Made by a program: the position numbers and the translations under genes. Below the pieces are notes generated by a model that saw only the letters and a list, made by a program, of their open reading frames with translations, was not told where the DNA came from and searched no databases. From Halorubrum coriense DSM 10284 (lineage in GTDB: Archaea > Halobacteriota > Halobacteria > Halobacteriales > Haloferacaceae): a DNA stretch of 64,000 nucleotides. Shown here in pieces: positions 8,203 to 16,824 of the stretch (within the stretch, counting starts at the first letter, position 1; each line of letters begins with the position of its first letter). Location of the stretch: positions 17,345-81,344 of the forward strand of contig NZ_AOJL01000037.1 in assembly GCF_000337035.1 (NCBI RefSeq), in the 5' to 3' direction.

Positions 8203-9114
8203 ATGTAGAACAAACGCGTCCTCGTCACCGGCGGCGCGGGCTTCATCGGATCGAACCTCGCGAATCGCCTCGCGGCCGACAACGACGTGATCGCGGTCGA
8301 CGACACCTACCTCGGCACGGAAGAGAACCTCGACGACGCCGTCGAGTTCGTCGAGGCCTCGGTCGTCGACGGCGACTTCCCCGCCGACGTCGATGTCGTC
8401 TTCCACCTCGCCGCGCTCTCCTCGCGGAACATGCACGAGTCCGACCCCCAGCGCGGTTGCCGCGTCAACGTCGAGGGGTTCGTCAACACCGTCGAACGCG
8501 CCCGCGAGGCAGGCTGTGAGACCGTCGTCTACGCCTCCACCTCCTCGATCTACGGCAGCCGCACCGAACCCTCGCCCGTCGACATGGACGTGGAGGCCCA
8601 CACCGCCTACGAGGCGTCGAAGCTCGCCCGCGAGCGCTACGCCGAGTACTACGCCAACCACCACGAGATGAGCGTGGCGGGGCTCCGCTTCTTCTCGGTG
8701 TACCAGGGCTTCGGCGGCAACGAGGAGCACAAGGGCGAGTACGCGAACACGGTCGCGCAGTTCGCGGACGCCATCGCCAACGGCGAGGCCCCGGAGCTGT
8801 TCGGCGACGGCAGCCAGACCCGCGACTTCACGCACGTCTCGGACGTGGCGCGCGCCTGCGAGCTCGCCGCCGACGAGGAGTTGACGGGCGTGTACAACGT
8901 CGGCACCCAGGAGGCGTACACGTTCAACGAGATGGTCGCGATGATCAACGACGCGCTCGGCACGGATATCGACCCGGAGTACGTCGAGTGCCCGTTCGAC
9001 GGTTACGTCCACGACACGATGGCCGACTACTCGACGTTCCGCGAGGCGACCGGCTGGGAGCCCGAGATCGGCTTCGAGGAGGGCGTCGAGCTGGTGTGCG
9101 AGCCGTACCGGTAG
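8203..9114 (+). pseudogene. NAD-dependent epimerase/dehydratase with a stop as second codon
   Basis: The frame beginning ATG at 8203 reads Met, stop (TAG, 8206-8208), then Asn-Lys-Arg-Val-Leu-Val-Thr-Gly-Gly-Ala-Gly-Phe-Ile-Gly, the canonical Rossmann start of an extended SDR, and stays open to 9114. A CAG-to-TAG change would explain it. The next in-frame start is GTG at 8287, which would yield 275 residues lacking beta1, the Gly-rich loop and helix 1, so NAD binding would be lost. The rest is well conserved: catalytic YEASK, the RFFSVYQGFGG loop, and a C-terminal substrate domain. It resembles UDP-glucose 4-epimerase-like proteins. A recent nonsense mutation, unusual initiation just after the stop, or a base-call error are all possible. 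Confidence 0.75.
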
Positions 9115-9163
9115 CGACGACGCGGCGGCTGTGGCTCCCGACAGCCGGCGTTCCCTCCGCGGC

Positions 9164-10168
9164 TCAGACGATCGAGGCGACCGCCTCGGAGAGCGACTCG
9201 TCGCCGTCGGCGACGTCGCGACGGTAGTGCATGTACACCGCGCCGAGCGGCGGCTGGACGACGTACGCCAAGGCGATCGGCAGCACGGCGGTCTCGGGCA
9301 CTGCCGGCGCGGCGACGACGACCGCCACCGCGATCGAGAGGTTGCGCATGCTCGTCGCGTACACGAGCGCGACGCCGCTGGCCGCGTCGCGGAGCACGCG
9401 CCCGAGCCCCGCCCCGACGGCGAGTAAGAGCGCGTAGAACGCGACGATGGGGAGGATCGTGACCCCCGAGGCGACGGGGTCGGCGAGGATGCTCTCGGAG
9501 CGCATCGCCATGGCGATGAACACGATCAGCATGACGCCGAAGGAGCTGATTCCGCCGAGCGTCGGCTTCAGCCGTTCGAACCCGTCTTTACCCAGTCGGT
9601 CGAGCAACACCCGCCGCGTGAGGGTGCCGGCGACCATCGGGACGACGACCACGCGGGCGAGCTGCCCGTACAGCGCGGTGGGGTCGAAGCCGACGCTCGC
9701 CGGGATCAGCGCGGCGAGGTACGTCGGCAGCACCGCGACGGCGACCAGCAGGTTCACCGCCATCGCCACGAGCGCGGACTCCAAGTCCCCGTTGGCGAGC
9801 CCGGTCCAAGCGGCGGTCATGCCCGAGGTCGGGATGAGCGCGATGAAGTAGAGCCCGACCGCGTAGCCGACGCTCCCATCGAAGAACAGCCGCGCGAGCC
9901 CGACCGCGAGCAGCGGCGCGACCCCGAAGTTGACGAGGAGGCTGAGCGCCACGACCCGCGCGTGGCTGCGGACGTTCACTACCTCTCGGAGGTCGATGTT
10001 GATCATCATCGGGTAGATCATCAGGAACAGCACGGGGACCACCGCCGACTGGAGGAGCGTCTTGAACGACGCCCCGGCGAACTGTCCGACGAGTAACCCC
10101 GTCGCCAGCGACCCGACGACGACGTAGATCAGGTTCGATTTGATACCGGTGAGGAACCGCCGTATCAT
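9164..10168 (-). CDS. bile acid:sodium symporter/ACR3 superfamily transporter
   Basis: 334 residues with about ten hydrophobic segments. The stretch VLFLMIYPMMINIDLREV resembles the ACR3 arsenite-efflux and SBF families. The helix that in ACR3 carries the functional Cys (followed by W-x-x-L-A-x-G-D) reads IPTSGMTAAWTGLANGD here, without Cys, so arsenite transport is doubtful and an organic-anion or other substrate is possible. The gene stands alone. An inverted repeat at 10177-10199 sits 9-31 nt upstream of the start, across the expected TATA region, so it is probably controlled by a repressor encoded elsewhere. Confidence 0.75.
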   Translation of the reverse strand: MIRRFLTGIKSNLIYVVVGSLATGLLVGQFAGASFKTLLQSAVVPVLFLMIYPMMINIDLREVVNVRSHARVVALSLLVNFGVAPLLAVGLARLFFDGSVGYAVGLYFIALIPTSGMTAAWTGLANGDLESALVAMAVNLLVAVAVLPTYLAALIPASVGFDPTALYGQLARVVVVPMVAGTLTRRVLLDRLGKDGFERLKPTLGGISSFGVMLIVFIAMAMRSESILADPVASGVTILPIVAFYALLLAVGAGLGRVLRDAASGVALVYATSMRNLSIAVAVVVAAPAVPETAVLPIALAYVVQPPLGAVYMHYRRDVADGDESLSEAVASIV

Positions 10169-10176
10169 CGTGTGCG

Positions 10177-10199
10177 TTATTGTGGTTTGCGCACAATAA
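10177..10199 (-). promoter_or_regulatory. perfect inverted repeat, candidate operator
   Basis: TTATTGTG, 7-nt spacer, CACAATAA: two perfect 8-bp arms at 10177-10184 and 10192-10199, directly upstream of the transporter start at 10168. The AT-rich ends lie where a TATA box is expected for a leaderless transcript, so a dimeric regulator bound here would block TBP. No regulator gene is adjacent. Confidence 0.55.
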
Positions 10200-10262
10200 T
10201 GGTTCGGGCCGACGGTCGTGTTCGCGGATCGAGTCGCGTCGCGGGTCGTGGTCGCCGCCGGG

Positions 10263-10472
10263 TCAGTGCCCCTCGACCGCGCTGCCGGCCGCGATGAGGA
10301 ACCCGGTGATCGCGGTGATCAGCGCCACCGTCCCGATCGCGATCGCGCCGATCCGGAACGTGTCGCCGGAGAGGCGTTCGGCGATGAGAAACAGGAAGAC
10401 GGTCGTGACGAAGCCGATGAGCACGAGCGTGCGCCCGAAGCGGCCCGTGTCGATGCCGGGCTCGCTAGACAC
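10263..10472 (-). CDS. small membrane protein, 69 aa
   Basis: Two strongly hydrophobic segments (about residues 15-31 and 43-62) separated by the short loop ERLSGDTFR. No family recognised. It overlaps the upstream small membrane gene by 8 nt (10465-10472), so the two form a two-gene operon and may act together in the membrane. Confidence 0.65.
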   Translation of the reverse strand: MSSEPGIDTGRFGRTLVLIGFVTTVFLFLIAERLSGDTFRIGAIAIGTVALITAITGFLIAAGSAVEGH

Positions 10473-10728
10473 GATTCAGTATCTCCTTGAGGACGCCTTG
10501 GTAGTCCTCCTCGGTGGCGGCGTTGCCGAGCGAGTGGATCGACTGACAGATCCACAACCCGGCGGTGAAGTTGATGAACGCCGCCATCGAGACGATGCCG
10601 AGCTGTCCGTCGACGAACAACCCCGAGACGACCGCGCCGACGAATCCCAGCGCCATGAGCGCGTGGGTGACGAGCGATCGGGTGCCGAAGTCGGCGAGCT
10701 GTAGTGATAACCGAGTGCCAACGGCCAT
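10465..10728 (-). CDS. small membrane protein, 87 aa
   Basis: Begins MAVGTRLSLQLADFGTRS, followed by two hydrophobic segments (about residues 19-38 and 43-62) and a soluble amphipathic C-terminus (ATEEDYQGVLKEILNRV). No family recognised. It is the upstream member of the pair with the 69-residue protein, and the 8-nt overlap suggests translational coupling. Confidence 0.65.
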   Translation of the reverse strand: MAVGTRLSLQLADFGTRSLVTHALMALGFVGAVVSGLFVDGQLGIVSMAAFINFTAGLWICQSIHSLGNAATEEDYQGVLKEILNRV

Positions 10729-10896
10729 ACGACTCGTTGCGGCTGGCGATGTAAAGAGTTAGCGTGCTCCGACACGCCGACGCCGACGCGCGGCCCGGGC
10801 CGTCGGTCGCGAGACGTGACGGTCGCGGAACGGGGCCGTCGTCCGTTCGCTCCCGACGAGCCGCTCAGCCTCGACCGGGCGCTGCCGGTCGCCGAG

Positions 10897-11196
10897 TCAC
10901 TCGACGGCGGGGGCCGTCTCGTCGGTCCGTCCCGGAAGCTCCAGTTCGATCTCGAGCTCCGGCTCGCCCACGCCCTCGAAGTCGATCTCGAGTTCGACCG
11001 GCTCGCCGAACGAGAAGGGCAGCTCCCACTCGTCGGTGGCGATCGTCAGCTCGTCCGCGTCGCGGAGCTGCTCGCCCAAGCCGATCAGGAACTCCCCCGC
11101 CTCGCTCGCGTCGAGCCGATATTCCTGTTCGAAGTCGCGGCCCGCGCGGATGGTCGTGCGTTCGGACTCGTCGCCGTCGGATGGTGATTGCGTCAT
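10897..11196 (-). CDS. amphi-Trp domain-containing protein
   Basis: 99 residues from the ATG at 11196; the much longer open frame to 11691 runs antisense to the next gene and is not used. Residues about 15-90 fit the small haloarchaeal amphi-Trp domain: a helix with a repeated hydrophobic pattern (EYRLDASEAGEFLIGLGEQL), the central DEWELPF with the hallmark Trp, then a beta-rich tail (EIDFEGVGEPELEIELEL). The family is widespread in haloarchaea and its function is unknown. The gene diverges from the dehydrogenase at 11405. Confidence 0.8.
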   Translation of the reverse strand: MTQSPSDGDESERTTIRAGRDFEQEYRLDASEAGEFLIGLGEQLRDADELTIATDEWELPFSFGEPVELEIDFEGVGEPELEIELELPGRTDETAPAVE

Positions 11197-11404
11197 CGTG
11201 GTGAACCCCTGCGTTCGCGACGGCCGCGCCGCCCGCGACGCGACCCCGAGCGGCGCGGCGCCGGGGAGCGGCGGCCATCGGAACGGATTAGGCAGGCCTA
11301 AAACTAAAGCTGCGCGGTTCCGACGACGATGCGGGAGTTGCTCGACGTCGACCCGACCGGTGAACCCCGCCAGTTTAGCCCGGCCGGCCCGTTTACGCTC
11401 ACGA

Positions 11405-12658
11405 ATGACCGACTCGAACCGGACGCACGACGTGGTTGTGTGGGGCGCGACCGGGGTCGCCGGGCGCTTCGCCGCCGAGTATCTCACCGAGCGGTACGCG
11501 CCCGAGGACCTCTCGCTCGCCGTGGGCGGGCGGAACCGAGGGAAGCTCGACGCGCTCGTCGACGACCTCACCGGCCGGAGCGACGCGTGGGACGACGTGC
11601 CCGTCGTCGTGGGCGACGCGACCGACGCGGAGAGCCTGCGCGCCATCGCCCGCGACACCCGGGTCGTCTGTACGACGGTCGGCCCGTACACGACCTACGG
11701 GACGCCGCTGGTCGAGGCCTGCGTCGAGGCCGGCACGGACTACTGCGACCTCACCGGCGAGGTGAACTGGGTGCGCGAGACCGTCGACCGCTTCCACGAG
11801 GCGGCCGTCGAGAACGAGGCGCGGATCGTCCACAGCTGCGGGTTCGACTCCGTCCCGGCCGACATCGGAACGCTGCTCGTCCAGTCGTTCGCGACGGAGA
11901 CGTACGGCGAGCCCTGCGAGGCGGTCCGGATCTACCTCGACGGCGGGAGCGGGAGCGTCAGCGGCGGCACGCTGGCGAGCTTCGGCGAACTGTTCGAGGC
12001 GGCCGCGACCGACCCGCTCGCCCGCGAGGCGCTTCGGAACCCCTACTCGCTGGCCCCCCGCGGCGAGCGGAGCGGCGTCGACCCCGGCGAGCAGCGCCGG
12101 CCGCGGCGCGACCCCCTCCGCGACGAGTGGACCGCCCCGTCGCCGATGGCCCCGGTGAACGAGCGGGTGGTCCGGCGGAGCAACGCCCTGCTCGGCTACC
12201 CGTGGGGGCGCGAGTTCCGGTGCGGCGAGGTCGTTCCGACCGGATCGGGACCGGTCGGCGCGGCGACCGCGAGCGCCGTCGCGGGCGGGCTCGGGCTGTT
12301 CTCCGCGGCCATGTCCGTCGGCCCGGTGCGCGACGCGCTCCGCCGCTACGTCTTCCCCGACCCCGGCGAGGGACCGACCCGGGAGGAGGCGGAAGCGGGC
12401 GGCTTCCTGATCCGCGTCCTGGGCCGCGGGACGAGCGCGGACGGCCCGTTCACCGTCGAGGCGGAGTTCGGGGCCGACCGCGACCCCGGCTACGGCGCGA
12501 CGGCGCGGATGCTCGGCGAGTCGGCCGTCTGTCTGGCGCGCGACGACGTCGACTCCCCGTTCGACGGCGGCGTGTTGACGCCGGCGTCGGGGATCGGCCT
12601 GCCGCTCGCGGACCGGCTCCGGGAGGTCGGCTTCACCGCGACGGTCGGCGAGGCGTAA
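11405..12658 (+). CDS. saccharopine dehydrogenase-like NAD(P)-binding protein
   Basis: 417 residues from the ATG at 11405, chosen because the Rossmann motif VVVWGATGVAGRF then lies at residues 10-22. Also visible: VGGRNRGKL, the TVGPYTTYGTPLVEAC segment and the YCDLTGE loop, all typical of the saccharopine dehydrogenase-like oxidoreductase/trans-acting enoyl reductase group. Despite the family name, lysine metabolism is unlikely; relatives reduce or modify lipid-like substrates. A weakly hydrophobic stretch (about residues 285-305) resembles the membrane-associating segment of some relatives. It is transcribed alone. Confidence 0.8.
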   Translation: MTDSNRTHDVVVWGATGVAGRFAAEYLTERYAPEDLSLAVGGRNRGKLDALVDDLTGRSDAWDDVPVVVGDATDAESLRAIARDTRVVCTTVGPYTTYGTPLVEACVEAGTDYCDLTGEVNWVRETVDRFHEAAVENEARIVHSCGFDSVPADIGTLLVQSFATETYGEPCEAVRIYLDGGSGSVSGGTLASFGELFEAAATDPLAREALRNPYSLAPRGERSGVDPGEQRRPRRDPLRDEWTAPSPMAPVNERVVRRSNALLGYPWGREFRCGEVVPTGSGPVGAATASAVAGGLGLFSAAMSVGPVRDALRRYVFPDPGEGPTREEAEAGGFLIRVLGRGTSADGPFTVEAEFGADRDPGYGATARMLGESAVCLARDDVDSPFDGGVLTPASGIGLPLADRLREVGFTATVGEA

Positions 12659-12694
12659 GAGAGACTTCTCAGGCGGGTCCTTCCCGCCCGTCGA

Positions 12695-13666
12695 TCACAT
12701 GTAGCCGAGGTCGCGGAGGCGCTCCATCAGGTCCTCTTTGTCCTGGGCGCGGCCGGCGCGCTCGGTCGTGTCCTCGAGGTTCTGGAGCCATGCGGGCTCC
12801 TCGGTCGTCTTCTCGGTCGAGACCTCGCTGCCGAGCGAGCGGAACCCGGCGAAGTACTTCGGCGAGATCGGAACGTCCTCCTGGGTGACCCCCTCGGGCA
12901 GGTCGTCGTCGGCCTGCGGGATGTACCCCTCGTCGGGGAACGCCCCGACGCTGTCGGGGACGACGAAGTTCCAGAAGGCGTCCCAGACGTCGGCCTCGGC
13001 GAACTGGAGGATGGGCTGGATGCGGTCGTGGGGCGGGAACAGGTCGGGGTCGTGGCGCGGCGAGAAGAACGTCTCGTCGGCGCGCGCCTCCTGTTCGTCC
13101 CACCGGACGCCCGAGATGACGCCGTCGATGTCGTACTCTTCGAGGGCGTCGTTGAGCGCGACCGTCTTCAGCAGGTGGTTGCCGACGTAGGTGTCGAGCA
13201 GGAACGGGAACGAGTCCTCCTCGAACTCGAGGATCTCCCGGATGTGGTGCTGGTTGTGCTCGGAGAGCGCGTCGACGGGGATGTCGTCGCCGGGTTCGAG
13301 GCCGTGCTCCGCGACGTAGTCGCCGACGTCCTCGTTGCGGGCGTACACGAGGTCGATCTCCCACTCGTCGGCCCAGTGCTCGACGAAGTCGGTGATGTCG
13401 TCGAAGTGCTGGAAGTGGTCGATGAAGACGGCGGTCGGCTTCTCGTAGCCGTACTCCTCGGCGACCTGATTGATGAAGTACAGCGTCAGCGTGGAGTCTT
13501 TGCCGCCGGTCCACATCACCGCCGGGTTGTCGTACTGTTCGAGCCCGCGGCGGGTGACCTCGACCGCCTTCTCGATCTTGTGCTGGATCGACGGGTAGTC
13601 GTCGGGGGTCTCTCCCTCGCCGTCGGTGTAGTCGACGTCGACGCTCGCCGGGAAGTCGTCGCTCAT
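12695..13666 (-). CDS. PAPS reductase/CysD-type PP-loop protein
   Basis: 323 residues. The PP-loop WTGGKDSTL at about residues 52-60 binds the ATP or adenylyl pyrophosphate. The stretch YFAGFRSLGSEVSTEKTTEEP resembles the C-terminal motif of CysD (sulfate adenylyltransferase small subunit) and PAPS reductases. Assimilatory sulfate activation or reduction is the obvious role, but no CysN, sulfite reductase or ferredoxin partner lies nearby, so another adenylation reaction is possible. The gene diverges from the phosphodiesterase at 13802. Confidence 0.8.
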   Translation of the reverse strand: MSDDFPASVDVDYTDGEGETPDDYPSIQHKIEKAVEVTRRGLEQYDNPAVMWTGGKDSTLTLYFINQVAEEYGYEKPTAVFIDHFQHFDDITDFVEHWADEWEIDLVYARNEDVGDYVAEHGLEPGDDIPVDALSEHNQHHIREILEFEEDSFPFLLDTYVGNHLLKTVALNDALEEYDIDGVISGVRWDEQEARADETFFSPRHDPDLFPPHDRIQPILQFAEADVWDAFWNFVVPDSVGAFPDEGYIPQADDDLPEGVTQEDVPISPKYFAGFRSLGSEVSTEKTTEEPAWLQNLEDTTERAGRAQDKEDLMERLRDLGYM

Positions 13667-13801
13667 ACGCCGGAGATGTCGCCGCGAAGGGAGATATGCC
13701 TTCTGAATCGGACGCGGAGCGCGCCCGCGCTCGCCGGAACGGTCCCTCCCGCGATCTCACGGAACACAAGGGATATGCCGGCCGCCCCGGAACCGTCGAG
13801 C

Positions 13802-15145
13802 ATGGGTCTGTTCGATCGGCTCCGCGGCGAGGACGACGAGCGCGTCGTCTTCCTCGGCATCGACGGCGTACCGCTCGACCTCGTCGAGGACCACCCCGAG
13901 GTCTTCGAGAACCTGACCGACATCGCCGAGACCGGCTCCGGCGGGCGGTTGGAGAGCATCGTGCCGCCGGAGTCGAGCGCCTGCTGGCCGAGCCTCACGA
14001 CCGGCGTGAACCCCGGCGAGACGGGCGTCTACGGGTTCCAGGACCGCGAGGTCGACTCCTACGAGACGTACGTCCCGCTCGGGCGGCACGTGAAGGCGAC
14101 CCGGCTGTGGGACCGCGTCACCGACGCGGGTCGCGACGCGACCGTCCTCAACGTCCCCGTCACCTTCCCGCCGTCGACGCGGATCCAGCGGATGGCCTCC
14201 GGCTTCCTCTCGCCCGACCTGGAGTCGGCCACGAGCGACGAGTCGCTCCGCGAGACGCTCGACGGCTTCGGCTACCGCATCGACGTCAACGCCAAGCTCG
14301 GCCACGACGACGACAAGACCGAGTTCATCGAGAACGCGCACGCCACCCTCGACGCACGATACGAGGCGTTCTCGCACTACCTCGCCGAGGACGACTGGGA
14401 CCTCTTCTTCGGCGTGTTCATGAGCACCGATCGCGTGAACCACTTCCTCTTCGGCGACTACGCGACCGGCGGCGAGTACAAGCAGGAGTTCCTCGAGTTC
14501 TACCGCACGCTCGACGAGTATATTGGCGAAATCCGCGACTCGCTCGGCGACGATACCACGCTGGTCGTCGCCTCCGACCACGGGTTCACCCGGCTGGAGT
14601 GGGAGGTGAACTGTAACCAGTTCCTCGCCGACGAGGGGTGGCTCTCCTACGCGGCCGACGACCACGACTCGCTGACCGACATCGACGACGAGACGCGGGC
14701 GTACTCGCTCATCCCCGGCCGCTTCTACCTCAATCTGGAGGGACGCGAGCCGAACGGCGTCGTCCCCGAGTCGGAGTACGAGGCGACGCGCGACGAGCTC
14801 ATCGCCGACCTCGAATCGCTCACCGGTCCGGGCGGCCGGCAGGTGTGTAAGCGGATCGTGAAGGGCGAGGACGCCTTCGACGGCGCACACGACGGCATCG
14901 CGCCCGACCTCGTCGTCATCCCCGCCGACGGCTTCGACCTCAAGTCCGGGTTCTCCGGGAAGGAGGCGGTGTTCACCGAGGGGCCGCGCAACGGGATGCA
15001 CAAGTTCGAGAACTCGCTGTTGTACGCCACGGAGCCCGACCTCGACCTGAGCGACGCGAACCTCTTCGACGTGACGCCGACGGTCCTCGACCTGCTCGAC
15101 GTCGACGCCGACGCCGAGTTCGACGGCGAGAGCCTTGTGTCGTAG
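13802..15145 (+). CDS. type I phosphodiesterase/nucleotide pyrophosphatase-like (alkaline phosphatase superfamily)
   Basis: 447 residues from the ATG at 13802; the open frame to 13028 is antisense to the PP-loop gene. The first metal-binding motif is LGIDGVP (near residue 18). The nucleophile region is SSACWPSLTTGVNPGETG, and ASDHGFTRLEW supplies the distal metal ligands. This matches the archaeal alkaline-phosphatase-superfamily group annotated as phosphodiesterase or AP3 hydrolase. There is no signal peptide, so it is probably cytoplasmic. The substrate is unknown. Confidence 0.8.
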   Translation: MGLFDRLRGEDDERVVFLGIDGVPLDLVEDHPEVFENLTDIAETGSGGRLESIVPPESSACWPSLTTGVNPGETGVYGFQDREVDSYETYVPLGRHVKATRLWDRVTDAGRDATVLNVPVTFPPSTRIQRMASGFLSPDLESATSDESLRETLDGFGYRIDVNAKLGHDDDKTEFIENAHATLDARYEAFSHYLAEDDWDLFFGVFMSTDRVNHFLFGDYATGGEYKQEFLEFYRTLDEYIGEIRDSLGDDTTLVVASDHGFTRLEWEVNCNQFLADEGWLSYAADDHDSLTDIDDETRAYSLIPGRFYLNLEGREPNGVVPESEYEATRDELIADLESLTGPGGRQVCKRIVKGEDAFDGAHDGIAPDLVVIPADGFDLKSGFSGKEAVFTEGPRNGMHKFENSLLYATEPDLDLSDANLFDVTPTVLDLLDVDADAEFDGESLVS

Positions 15146-15222
15146 GGCCATCGGCTCCGGCGCCGTCCCGGAACAACCGTAACCGACACGGCTATGCCCC
15201 CAGCCGCTGGGGTTGAGGTGTC

Positions 15223-15654
15223 GTGACCGACGGTATTCGGTTCGTCGCGCTCGGTGCCGTTCGACGGGACGACGAGTTTCTGGTCTGGGAAGGGGAATCG
15301 CCGAGTGGGGAGCCGTTCTATCGATTGCTCGGCGGCGGCGTCGAGTTCGACGAACACAGCCGCGAGGCGGTCGTCCGCGAGTTCGACGAGGAACTCGGCG
15401 TGGAGTTGCTCGACCCGACAGCGGTCGGCACCTTCGAGCGCGTCTTCGATCACTGCGGCGAGACCGCCCACGAGGTATGGCGGGTCTACGAGGGGGATAT
15501 CGCCGAGGACTGGCTATACGACCGGGATTCGTTCACGTTCGTCGAGCCGGAGAGCGGGACTGAACACGTGGCACGCTGGGTCCCAGTCAATCGGCTGCGG
15601 CGACCGAAAGTGACGTTTTACGCGCCCGAAGTGCTCGACGCGCTGACCGACTGA
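15223..15654 (+). CDS. Nudix hydrolase
   Basis: 143 residues from a GTG start. The Nudix box G-x5-E-x7-R-E-U-x-E-E-x-G-U is complete at residues 38-60 (Glu44, Arg52, Glu53, Glu56, Glu57, Gly59), so the Mg-dependent pyrophosphohydrolase site should work. Substrate could be a nucleotide, nucleotide sugar or dinucleoside polyphosphate and cannot be assigned from sequence. The gene appears monocistronic. Confidence 0.85.
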   Translation: MTDGIRFVALGAVRRDDEFLVWEGESPSGEPFYRLLGGGVEFDEHSREAVVREFDEELGVELLDPTAVGTFERVFDHCGETAHEVWRVYEGDIAEDWLYDRDSFTFVEPESGTEHVARWVPVNRLRRPKVTFYAPEVLDALTD

Positions 15655-15670
15655 CGCGGACGCCCGGCTC

Positions 15671-16435
15671 TCAGATCCGCTCCGTCGGCGTCGAACACCG
15701 CAGACAGAGGATCCCGGTCCCGGCCCAGTTCACGTGTCGCGACCCGCACTCGGGACAGCGGTGGCCGTCGTTGTTGTACTCGGTCGTCCCGCGGGGCGCG
15801 GCGAGGTGCCCGTCGTCGATCGCGCGGTCGAGGAGGCTTCGAAACCGCTGCTTCTTGAACCGGGCTCGGTGCGCGAGGAAGTCGCCCGGGCGGTCGGGGT
15901 CGGAGCCGTGGACGTCCTCCCACTTGATCGCGATCTCGCCGTCCGCCTGTCCCCGCGCGACCTGCTTGATCGTCGCGGCCGCGGCCTCGAAGAGCGGCGT
16001 CGTCGCGAGCGCCTGCGGCGAGTCGACCGCGTCGGCGGCCGCGTAGCGCTCCGCGGCGTCGTCGTACGCGGCCGCGGCGCCGTCGAGCCCCCCGGCGACC
16101 CGGAAGTCGGCGACGAACTCCGCGAGGCAGGCGTTCTGTCCGGGTGCGTCGAGCACCCGCTGGAAGTCTCGGCTCGCGGCGATCCCCTCGACCGCGCGCT
16201 GGGTCGCCCGGGCGTCGGCGCCCGCGACGCGGTACGCGACCGCCGCGGCGAGCAGCTGTTGGAGCCCCTGCCCGATCCACCCCTTCTCGTCCGGTTCGAA
16301 GGGGTCGATCTCCGGCCGCGGGTCGGCGAGGACGCGTCGTCCCCCGCGGGTGTATCGATCCCCGGCCGTCTCGTACTCGCGGGCCGCGAGCGCGTCGACC
16401 GCCGCGTCGTAGTGACCGCCGTCCTGCGTGTTCAT
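15671..16435 (-). CDS. haloarchaeal protein with C-terminal zinc ribbon, 254 aa
   Basis: The start at 16435 (MNTQDGGHYDAAV) is preferred over upstream codons, whose translation is Arg/Pro-rich and unlike coding sequence. Residues 1-160 are helical and Ala-rich with a TPR-like look (ALAAREYETAGDRYTRGG). The C-terminus has a zinc ribbon with CPEC and CLRC knuckles. No enzyme motif is seen. A protein- or nucleic-acid-binding role is plausible. Confidence 0.65.
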   Translation of the reverse strand: MNTQDGGHYDAAVDALAAREYETAGDRYTRGGRRVLADPRPEIDPFEPDEKGWIGQGLQQLLAAAVAYRVAGADARATQRAVEGIAASRDFQRVLDAPGQNACLAEFVADFRVAGGLDGAAAAYDDAAERYAAADAVDSPQALATTPLFEAAAATIKQVARGQADGEIAIKWEDVHGSDPDRPGDFLAHRARFKKQRFRSLLDRAIDDGHLAAPRGTTEYNNDGHRCPECGSRHVNWAGTGILCLRCSTPTERI

Positions 16436-16484
16436 ACCGTACGCAGGGGCCGGACCGGGTTGCATGTGACGGTCGCGGCGGCCT

Positions 16485-16613
16485 TCACTTCCGAGACGTT
16501 CCGACGGCCTCGGCTCGGATCTCACGGCCGACGCAGAGGCGGCAATCGGACCCGGGCGCGGCGACGCAGCGGAGGACGTACCCCGCGTCGTCGCCTGGTC
16601 CGTCGGTGCTCAT
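16485..16613 (-). CDS. small Cys-containing protein, 42 aa
   Basis: From the ATG at 16613 the product begins MSTDGPGDDAGYVLRC and contains three Cys (YVLRC, then CRLC), compatible with a tiny metal-binding protein. The upstream extension of the open frame to 16736 has no coding character. It precedes the zinc-ribbon gene on the same strand with a 49-nt gap and may share its promoter in the AT-rich stretch 16628-16690. Confidence 0.45.
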   Translation of the reverse strand: MSTDGPGDDAGYVLRCVAAPGSDCRLCVGREIRAEAVGTSRK

Positions 16614-16824
16614 TCCAGATTGCCGGGTAATATTCGACACTGCCAATAATGTAGCACGGTTTATGCTTCCAGACGATATTTGTTCACTATTTGATGCGTC
16701 TGGAAGGGCTGCCCGCCGACCGCTGCGGCTACCCACAGGGACGATCAGGTGACGGACGGGATACGACGGGCGACATCACGGTCGTGACGCAGTCTCGGGT
16801 CAAACGCACCCGACGGCCGTATCC

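Noticed and set aside
11197..11691. Upstream extension of the amphi-Trp ORF
   Set aside because: The added residues are antisense to the saccharopine-dehydrogenase-like gene, and the family protein starts naturally at ATG 11196.
13757..15151. 464-codon minus-strand ORF
   Set aside because: Antisense to the phosphodiesterase, which has clear motifs; the product is Val/Glu/Arg-rich without recognisable features.
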